A stretch of 64,000 nt of DNA from Kitasatospora sp. NBC_00374. GTDB taxonomy: Bacteria > Actinomycetota > Actinomycetes > Streptomycetales > Streptomycetaceae. Where the stretch lies: NCBI RefSeq assembly GCF_041434935.1, contig NZ_CP107964.1:7919001-7983000 (forward strand), given 5' to 3'. Made by a program: the position numbers and the translations under genes. Shown here piece after piece: positions 58,800 to 64,000 of this stretch. The notes below the pieces were generated by a model. That model had not been told where the DNA came from, did not search any database, and saw nothing but the letters and a program-made list of their open reading frames with translations. Each line of letters opens with the position of its first letter. Position 1 is the stretch's first letter.

Positions 58800-59231
58800 C
58801 ACCGGCGAAGGGTGTTGCCGCAGGTCGTGGCGTGGATCACGCATCGCGCGTAGAGTCGGCCGAGAGCTCCGCGGGGCCGGGCGGCGGTCCGTCGGTTCCC
58901 ACGTCCGAGGCCGGATCGGCCCGCGCGCCGTTGGTGGATAACCACAGTTCCCAGGCCGGGCGGGATGCTCCAGAGTGAGCTCCGACGGATCACCGGTCAG
59001 CGCCTCTTGCCCCGTTTTGTGCTGATTCGACCACCTCGACGGTCGGCCAGGCTCGGCGCAGTGCAAGGGATGCAGGCTCCGTCCCCGACGACGGACCTCC
59101 GCCGACCGGCCGCCAGCCCATCCCGCAGCGGCCCCCAGGGCAACGGACGAGGTCCACGCTGCGTACCCCGGCAGCTCCAGTGGCGCGATCATCCCCCCCT
59201 CACCTTCCCTCCCCCAGGAAGCGGCACCACC
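58800..59231. other. Upstream region of the solute-binding lipoprotein gene
   Basis: 430 bp with no convincing gene. TAGAGT at 58851-58856 resembles a -10 box, in a less GC-rich stretch (GGATCACGCATCGCGCGTAGAGT). A further AT-richer patch at 58930-59030 (GGTGGATAACCACAG) is another likely promoter zone. In-frame sequence upstream of the chosen ATG is not protein-like. Confidence 0.35.
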
Positions 59232-60146
59232 ATGCTCGACGACTCCCGCGTACCCTCACGCCTGCTCGCCACCCTCGGCGCGGGCAGCCTGCTGCTGGCC
59301 GGCTGCGGTTCCGCCGGCAGCGGCCCGGACACCAGCCCGAACGGTCTCCGGGCGCGCCTGCCGGAACAGATCAAGAAGGCCGGTGTGCTGCGCGTCGCCT
59401 CGGACCTCAACTACGCGCCGGTCGACTTCAGGGGCGGCGACGGCCGCCCGGCCGGCCTCGACCCGGAGCTCGCCGCCGCCCTCGGCACGTACCTCGGACT
59501 GCGCGTGGAGTTCGTGGACATGCCCTTCGAGAAGGTCATCCCGGCGGTGCAGGCGAAGGAGGTCGACCTCGCGATGTCGGCCGTCATCGACACCCGCCGC
59601 AGGCAGAACGGCACCGACGACTACAACCGGCAGGTCGACCCGGGCGTCGACTTCGTCGACTACTTCATGACCGGCACCTCGATCCTGGTGAAGGCCGGCA
59701 ACCCCCTCAACATCAGCACGCTGGACCACCTGTGCGGGCGCACCGTCGCGGTGCAGCGCGGCACCATCCAGGACGAGCTGGCCCAGCGCCAGACGGCGGC
59801 CTGCACCAAGCTCTCCAAGCCGCTGCAGATCCACCAGGTGGACACCGACGACAAGGCGCTGGCGGAGGTCGCGGCGGGCACGGCCGCCGCCGACCTGAAC
59901 GACTACCCGGTGGCCGAGTACAACACCAAGTCCCCCGAGCGCGGCGGCAGGTTCCAGCTGGCCGGCGGCTACCTCCAGCCCGGCCCGTACGGCATCACGC
60001 TGAACAAGGCGAGCACCGGGCTGCAGTACGCCCTGGCCAAGGCGCTCGACCAGCTGATCCGCAACGGCGAGTACGACAAGCTGCTCGCCAAGTGGAACGT
60101 CCAGTCGGGCGCCGTCACCAGCGCGGTCGTCAACGGCGGTCTGTAG
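59232..60146 (+). CDS. Amino-acid ABC transporter solute-binding lipoprotein (family 3)
   Basis: A 304-residue lipoprotein. The signal peptide ends in the lipobox LLLAGC (Cys at about residue 22). The binding domain shows the family-3 features AGVLRVASDLNYAPVDFRGG, GLDPELAAALGTYLGL, MPFEKVIPAVQAKEVDLAMSA and KASTGLQYALAKALDQLI. It binds a polar amino acid or related solute at the outer membrane face and delivers it to a permease. No permease or ATPase gene is adjacent, so the partner lies elsewhere. ATG at 59232 is the natural signal-peptide start. Confidence 0.87.
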   Translation: MLDDSRVPSRLLATLGAGSLLLAGCGSAGSGPDTSPNGLRARLPEQIKKAGVLRVASDLNYAPVDFRGGDGRPAGLDPELAAALGTYLGLRVEFVDMPFEKVIPAVQAKEVDLAMSAVIDTRRRQNGTDDYNRQVDPGVDFVDYFMTGTSILVKAGNPLNISTLDHLCGRTVAVQRGTIQDELAQRQTAACTKLSKPLQIHQVDTDDKALAEVAAGTAAADLNDYPVAEYNTKSPERGGRFQLAGGYLQPGPYGITLNKASTGLQYALAKALDQLIRNGEYDKLLAKWNVQSGAVTSAVVNGGL

Positions 60147-60157
60147 CAGTCGAATCG

Positions 60158-60201
60158 GCCCCCGGTCGCCCCGGTCCGGTTCGCGGGGGCGGGCCGGGGG
60201 C
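60158..60201. terminator. Hairpin between convergent binding-protein and YchJ genes
   Basis: GCCCCCGG (60158-60165) and CCGGGGGC (60194-60201) form the outer stem, with further inner pairing (CGCCCC against GGGGCG). Confidence 0.55.
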
Positions 60202-60219
60202 GGCCGGGCGGCCCCGCGC

Positions 60220-60675
60220 TCAGGACTCGGGCAGGGCGTCCAGGTAGACCCAGCGGCCCTCGTGCCGGCGGAAGCGGCTGTTCTCCTCCATCACGCCCGT
60301 CTCGCCCCGGTCCGAGAAGTGCGCCCGGAACGACACGGTGCCCTCGCTGTGGAACGCCCCGCCGTCCGTACCGCCCAGGATCTCCAGCCGCACCCACCGC
60401 AGTTGACGGTCCAGCTCGACCCCCGGCGGCCGGGTGTCCGGATCCCAGCTGTGCAGCAGGTAGACGGCGTCCCGGACGGCGAAGGCGCTGAACCGCGACC
60501 TCATCAGCTGTTCGGCCGTCACCGCCTCGGCCACGCCCCGGTGCAGCCGGCCGCAGCACTCGCCGTACGTCGCGGGCAGCCCGCACGGGCAGGGCGAGGC
60601 ATCGGTGACCGGTGCGGGCGCGGGCCGGGCAGGGGTCTTCGGGCGCTTGGCGGTACGTCGACTCATACCCGCCAT
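60220..60675 (-). CDS. YchJ/UPF0225 family protein with SEC-C motif
   Basis: A 151-residue protein. A basic N-terminus is followed by the zinc-type SEC-C-like motif SPCPCGLPATYGECCGRLH and a small alpha/beta domain (MRSRFSAFAVRDAVYLLHSWDP and FRAHFSDRGETGVMEENSRF). This is the UPF0225 (YchJ) layout; its function is unknown. The start is ATG 60675, or the in-frame ATG at 60666. Probably independent of the LysE gene upstream on the same strand (57 bp gap). Confidence 0.87.
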   Translation of the reverse strand: MAGMSRRTAKRPKTPARPAPAPVTDASPCPCGLPATYGECCGRLHRGVAEAVTAEQLMRSRFSAFAVRDAVYLLHSWDPDTRPPGVELDRQLRWVRLEILGGTDGGAFHSEGTVSFRAHFSDRGETGVMEENSRFRRHEGRWVYLDALPES

Positions 60676-60732
60676 TGTCCCGGACGCGCGGACCCCGGTC
60701 GCCCGGACCCCGGCCGCCCCGGCCCGGGGCGG

Positions 60733-61371
60733 TCAGCCCTCCAGCGCCAGCCGAAGCCCGAAGCCGGCGATCACCGTGCCGGTGACCCGGTCCAGCGTGC
60801 GGCGCGCGGACGGCCGCCGCAGCCAGCCGGACAGCGCCTGGGCGAAGCCGACCAGGGCCGCCGACCAGACCAGTCCGAGCAGGATGTGGACGCACGTGAG
60901 CAGCACACCGGTGGTCAGGTGCGGGGCGCCCGCGGGGATGAACTGGGGCAGCACGGCGACGTAGAAGACACCCACCTTGGGGTTGAGCAGGTTGGTCAGG
61001 GTGCCCCGCCGCCAGCCGTCGCCCACGCGGCCGCGGCCGGTCAGCAGCTCGGCGTCGTCCGGGAGGGGCCCGGGGGTGCGGCGCCAGGTGTCGTACAGCA
61101 TCCGGGCGCCCATCCACAGCAGGTACCCGGCGCCGGCCCAGCGCAGCGCCTCGTACGCGAGGTGCGAGGCGGTCAGCAGCGCGGTGACGCCCAGGGAGGT
61201 GAGGGTGCCCCAGATCAGCGTGCCGGTCTGGATGCCCAGTACCACGCCCCAGGCCTGCCGCCGCCGACCGAGTGCGGCCGTGCGCAGGATCAGCGCGGTG
61301 TCCAGACCGGGGGTGAGCGTGAGGAGTCCGACGACCAGGGTGAACGACCACAGTGCGGTGCCGAGTGCCAT
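60733..61371 (-). CDS. LysE-family translocator
   Basis: A 212-residue membrane protein with six helices and the LysE/RhtB motifs LLTLTPGLDTALILRTAALGRR (TPGPN-like element), GTLTNLLNPKVGVFYVAVLPQF and an N-terminal MALGTALWSFTLVVG. It exports amino acids or derivatives. ATG at 61371 is the natural start. It is divergent from the MarC-type gene 89 bp away, so the two exporters may share control. Confidence 0.86.
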   Translation of the reverse strand: MALGTALWSFTLVVGLLTLTPGLDTALILRTAALGRRRQAWGVVLGIQTGTLIWGTLTSLGVTALLTASHLAYEALRWAGAGYLLWMGARMLYDTWRRTPGPLPDDAELLTGRGRVGDGWRRGTLTNLLNPKVGVFYVAVLPQFIPAGAPHLTTGVLLTCVHILLGLVWSAALVGFAQALSGWLRRPSARRTLDRVTGTVIAGFGLRLALEG

Positions 61372-61460
61372 GGGGCACAAGACTAGCGTCCGGGTCGGTC
61401 GGCGGGTCGGCCCCGTGTGGCATCCCGGGCCGGGGCAGGTGGTCCGCTCAGTATGGGGTG

Positions 61461-62090
61461 GTGTCCCCCTTCAACCTGAGCTCGGCCTTCATCACCTTCT
61501 TCGCCGTGGTCGGCCCGCCGAAGGTGCTGCTCTCCTTCGCCCACGTGGCCCGGGACCGCACCAGCCAGGAGCTGATCCGGGTCGCGCTGGTCAGTTCGGC
61601 CATCGCCGCGCTGCTCGGCATCGTCGTGGCGTACTCCTCGGACTTCCTCACCGACTTCTTCCACATCGGCGACGAGTCGCTCAAGCTCGCCGGTGGGCTG
61701 ATCTTCACGGTCTACGCGATCGCGCTGGTCCTCGGCCTGCACCTGGGCGGCTCGCAGGACGGCGGGGAACTGCCCAACCAGCTCGCCGAGGGCGTCCGCG
61801 AGCTGCTGCTGCCCTTCGTGGCGAGCCCGCTGGCCATGACCGCCGTGCTGGTCGAGACCATCGGCGAGAACGGCTGGGGATGGAACACCACCATCGCCGT
61901 CGCCTACACCGCCGTGGTGGCGATCGACCTGGTGTGCGTGATCCTGCTCGCCCCGGTGCTGCGCCGGACCCACCAGACCTCGCTGGAGGTGCTCTCCCGG
62001 CTGCTCGGCCTGCTGCTCGCCGCGGTCGGTGTGGAGCTGTTCCTCGCCGGCCTGGTGAGCCTCGGCGTCCCGATGGGGGGATCGCACTGA
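61461..62090 (+). CDS. MarC-family membrane protein
   Basis: A 209-residue protein with six hydrophobic helices. MarC-family elements are NLSSAFITFFAVVGPPKVLLSF (normally VNPIG-like, here GPP) and LPFVASPLAMTAVLVETIG. The family is named for its neighbourhood to the mar operon; direct evidence for drug export is poor. I chose GTG at 61461 (a neighbouring GTG at 61458 is equally possible). No ribosome-binding site is present, and TATGGGG lies directly upstream. Confidence 0.82.
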   Translation: MSPFNLSSAFITFFAVVGPPKVLLSFAHVARDRTSQELIRVALVSSAIAALLGIVVAYSSDFLTDFFHIGDESLKLAGGLIFTVYAIALVLGLHLGGSQDGGELPNQLAEGVRELLLPFVASPLAMTAVLVETIGENGWGWNTTIAVAYTAVVAIDLVCVILLAPVLRRTHQTSLEVLSRLLGLLLAAVGVELFLAGLVSLGVPMGGSH

Positions 62091-62104
62091 GCACGGCTCC
62101 GCGG

Positions 62105-62461
62105 TCAGGGGCGGATCCCGGAGGTCCGGGCGAGTTCCCGGACCTCCGCCTCGGCGCCGGGGCACCCGCTCCAGTCCTCGGCGGTACAGCGCAGGACGGC
62201 GGCCAGCAGGTCGCCCGGGTACAGGTCGCCCTCGGCGAGCGGGTCGGCCCGCAGGACGCGCAGCGCGAGCGGGAGCAGGTGGGGCAGGTCGATCCGCTGT
62301 CCGATCAGCAGCCGGAGCTGTTCCACGGTCAGCTCGCCGACCGGCCGGCGCCGTAGGGCGTGGGCGACGGTCACCAGCCGGGTCGCGCCGGGTGGCGGAT
62401 CGGGCCAGTGGCTGCGGGTGAGCTGTTCCACCGAGCGGCGCGGGTCGGGGGCGGCGGTCAC
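62105..62461 (-). CDS. CdiI-like immunity protein
   Basis: A 118-residue, mostly helical protein containing LTVEQLRLLIGQRIDLPHLLPLALRVL and DPLAEGDLYPGDLLAAVLRC. As far as I can recall, this is the signature of the CdiI-type immunity proteins (PF18593-like) that neutralise contact-dependent growth-inhibition toxins. No toxin gene (large CdiA-like protein or polymorphic toxin) is visible in the window, so this would be an orphan immunity protein. ATG at 62461; 15 bp from the convergent MarC gene. Confidence 0.6.
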   Translation of the reverse strand: MTAAPDPRRSVEQLTRSHWPDPPPGATRLVTVAHALRRRPVGELTVEQLRLLIGQRIDLPHLLPLALRVLRADPLAEGDLYPGDLLAAVLRCTAEDWSGCPGAEAEVRELARTSGIRP

Positions 62462-62512
62462 CCGAGGACTCTCCCACGGCTACGCCGTCGGCCCGCCCCT
62501 GCCCCGGGCATG

Positions 62513-62543
62513 CCGCCGCCTCCGGCCGTTCCGGAGGCGGCGG
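62513..62543 (-). terminator. Terminator of the 62-residue ORF
   Basis: A perfect 13-bp stem CCGCCGCCTCCGG (62513-62525) against 62531-62543 with a 5-nt loop. It begins 15 bp after the stop codon of the small ORF. Confidence 0.75.
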
Positions 62544-62558
62544 TGCGGGTCGGGCGGG

Positions 62559-62747
62559 TCAGTTCACGGATCTGGTGATGACGTCGTCGTACGCACTGTC
62601 GTCGAGGAGTCCCGCGTCGGCGCCGCCGGACGCGGCGCCCGCGATGTCCTCGACCGATCCGTCCGGCCCGGAGCCGCGGTCCGAGACCTGCAGGTGCCGT
62701 CCGTGTGTATACGTCTTGATCTCGCTGGGAGCGGTGTCAGGTGTCAT
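62559..62747 (-). CDS. Small acidic protein of unknown function
   Basis: A 62-residue acidic ORF beginning MTPDTAPSEIKTYTHGRH and ending DDSAYDDVITRSVN. Third codon positions are mostly G or C, and a strong terminator starts 15 bp after its stop, both supporting a real gene. No ribosome-binding site is clear before the ATG at 62747, so the exact start is open. No membrane segment, cysteine or recognised motif. Being short, acidic and monocistronic it could be a modified-peptide precursor, but no modifying enzyme lies nearby. Confidence 0.5.
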   Translation of the reverse strand: MTPDTAPSEIKTYTHGRHLQVSDRGSGPDGSVEDIAGAASGGADAGLLDDSAYDDVITRSVN

Positions 62748-62864
62748 GAACCCATGCTGCCGCCGACTGCTCGAAGAGCGCTGGTCCCGGGCCGGATACT
62801 CGGCCGTACGGGTGTACGGGCCCGCGAGGGGCCCGGAATCCCGGGCGGCGGCCCCGCCCGCTTT

Positions 62865-62901
62865 CCGGCCGGGCCTGCCCGGGGAGGGCGGACCCGGCCG
62901 G
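62865..62901 (-). terminator. Hairpin after the phospholipase D gene
   Basis: CCGGCCGGG (62865-62873) pairs with CCCGGCCGG (62893-62901) across a 19-nt loop, 8 bp after the stop codon at 62909. Confidence 0.5.
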
Positions 62902-62908
62902 ACGGGGG

Positions 62909-64000
62909 TCAGGACGGGCAGACGCCCGTGCTCCAGTCGACGGTCGCGGCGGCCTGCGAGTAGCGCCACTCCGGAGCCAGCAGGTCGCGGTCCAGCTGGG
63001 CGGCGGCGGCCCGGTCCTCGACGATGTAGCCGAAGTCCTGCAGCCAGGCCGGGTAGAGGTTCTTCGAGCCGATGTAGAAGGCGGAGCCGTCCACCGCGAC
63101 CAGCTTGTGGTGCAGGGCGTACGGGTGGCCGTCCGCCCAGGTGGCGCCGGCCGAGGAACGGAACGAGGCCAGCTGGAGGTTCTGGCACATGACGGCCTTG
63201 GCCTTCGACGCGTCGCCGCCGTTGAGCGCGGCGAGCCGGGCCTTCAGGGTGTCGCTGACCTCGGCGAGGGACTTGATCTGGGAGTAGCCGCCGCTGCCGA
63301 CGGTGCCCCGGTTGGCCGGGTCGCTGACCACGATGCGGACCTTGACGCCGGCCGCGAGCTTGCCGGCCAGGAGGTCGTACAGCCGCACGTCGTAGCGGGG
63401 CAGCGGCGGGCAGGTGCCGTTGACGTCCTGCTGGGAGATCTCGATGTGGCTGTCGGCGCCGGCGATCAGCGCGCGCAGCGCGTTCTCCTCCGGGTTGACC
63501 GTCTCGTAGTCCCGGTCGGCGTTGGTGTTGTCGTGCAGGTTGATCGGGCCGCACCTGGTGTCGGCGGCGGTCGCCGGGGTGGGGCGGTAGGCCGAGGACG
63601 GGTCCTTGTCCTTGATGCCGACGCCCAGGCCGCCGACCGCGATCACCGGCACGTTGCCGGTCGCCGGGACGGTCTCGGGGTTGAGCTCCCGCTCCAACGA
63701 CGGCCGGCAGGCGGCTCCGTTGGAGGAGGCGAACCAGGCGTTGGCGAACACGCCGGTGTTCTGGCAGGTCCAGCCCCAGAGGGTGTCCAGGTAGCGGCCG
63801 GCGGAGGCGGCGGCGGGGCCGTTCAGCGCCAGGTCGACGTCGGCCACCGGGTGCTTGGTGTCGAGGTAGTCGTCCTTCCAGCCGTTGATGCCACCGGTGA
63901 TGACGCTGCGCCCGTCCACCACCACGAGCTTGGAGTGGTTCCAGGAGAAGGCCGTCCGGGAGGTGGTCATGGAGGCCACGGTGAGGGTGACGCCGCCGGC
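62909..64000 (-). CDS. Phospholipase D, 5' end beyond window
   Basis: The C-terminal 363 residues of a phospholipase D. Two HKD catalytic motifs are visible: NHSKLVVVDGRSVITGG followed by INGWKDDYLDTKHPVADVDLAL, and LHHKLVAVDGSAFYIGSKN. Sequence and order match the secreted Streptomyces enzymes, which hydrolyse phosphatidylcholine and transfer phosphatidyl groups. The frame is open to the right edge, and the first catalytic motif plus its preceding region lie just inside it, so roughly one third of the protein including the signal peptide is missing. Confidence 0.92.
   Translation of the reverse strand, partial: AGGVTLTVASMTTSRTAFSWNHSKLVVVDGRSVITGGINGWKDDYLDTKHPVADVDLALNGPAAASAGRYLDTLWGWTCQNTGVFANAWFASSNGAACRPSLERELNPETVPATGNVPVIAVGGLGVGIKDKDPSSAYRPTPATAADTRCGPINLHDNTNADRDYETVNPEENALRALIAGADSHIEISQQDVNGTCPPLPRYDVRLYDLLAGKLAAGVKVRIVVSDPANRGTVGSGGYSQIKSLAEVSDTLKARLAALNGGDASKAKAVMCQNLQLASFRSSAGATWADGHPYALHHKLVAVDGSAFYIGSKNLYPAWLQDFGYIVEDRAAAAQLDRDLLAPEWRYSQAAATVDWSTGVCPS

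Noticed and set aside
62909..64000. Considered whether the phospholipase D gene is a pseudogene because only part is present.
   Set aside because: Both HKD motifs are intact and the frame is open to the window edge, so it is cut by the window and not by mutation.

Overview
The window is about 72-75% GC with strong G/C at third codon positions, start codons that are often GTG or TTG, and translationally coupled ATGA/GTGA overlaps. With a conservon operon (CvnA-E type), a SpoIIE-type phosphatase, a DUF1996 protein, an SCO0930-type lipoprotein, a secreted Streptomyces-type phospholipase D and F420-type PPOX protein, this points to a Streptomyces or Kitasatospora chromosome. No tRNA, rRNA, CRISPR array, transposase or phage gene was seen. 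It looks like ordinary actinomycete chromosome rather than a mobile island.

Layout. 1-3.7 kb: the 5' part of a membrane protein, a DUF6629-like membrane protein, a small membrane-anchored coiled-coil protein, then about 1 kb with little coding signal (a possible alpha/beta-hydrolase remnant and one possible tiny ORF). 3.7-8.1 kb: a complete conservon (histidine-kinase-like protein, roadblock protein, DUF742 protein, small GTPase, cytochrome P450). 8.1-12.6 kb: an ECF sigma factor fused through a membrane segment to an extracytoplasmic CAP domain, a LysE exporter, a beta-hydroxyacid dehydrogenase and a LysR regulator. 13.1-20.3 kb: a PucR-type regulator followed by a six-gene set (DUF4142, DUF1996, heme-binding membrane protein, NuoF-like flavo-iron-sulfur protein with a ferredoxin tail, tandem-repeat SCO0930-type protein, small membrane protein) closed by a perfect 19-bp terminator. 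I read this as a candidate transmembrane electron-transfer module and as the best candidate for an undescribed system here.

20.9-28.4 kb: a second ECF sigma factor with a C-terminal zinc-type motif, a methyltransferase, an RBBP9-like hydrolase, a two-subunit molybdenum hydroxylase, a small lipocalin-like protein with a hairpin over its ribosome-binding site, a polysaccharide deacetylase and an SDR. 28.7-34.4 kb: a large GAF/PAS/SpoIIE phosphatase with a promoter suggesting a leaderless mRNA, and a NarL-type two-component pair whose kinase has an extra C-terminal exported domain. 34.6-40.3 kb: a Tat-type flavin amine oxidase, a P-loop kinase divergent from two coupled ATP-grasp ligases, and a DUF2278/lamin-tail protein. 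40.4-47.4 kb: a secreted GH5 glycanase, an orphan gltD-type subunit, a FUSC transporter and an MFS exporter.

47.4-64 kb: a CBS-pair protein, azlCD with a divergent XRE-cupin regulator and palindromic operators, a P450/ferredoxin pair, a DUF2252 protein, a PPOX protein, a TerD-vWA fusion, a secreted M4 metalloprotease, a nucleotidyltransferase-fold protein, an aldehyde dehydrogenase, an amino-acid-binding lipoprotein, a YchJ protein, LysE and MarC exporters, a CdiI-like immunity protein, a 62-residue acidic ORF with its own terminator, and the 3' part of a phospholipase D gene. Convergent gene pairs are mostly separated by strong GC-rich hairpins, which helps fix gene ends. All functional calls come from reading motifs by eye, since no database search was possible.
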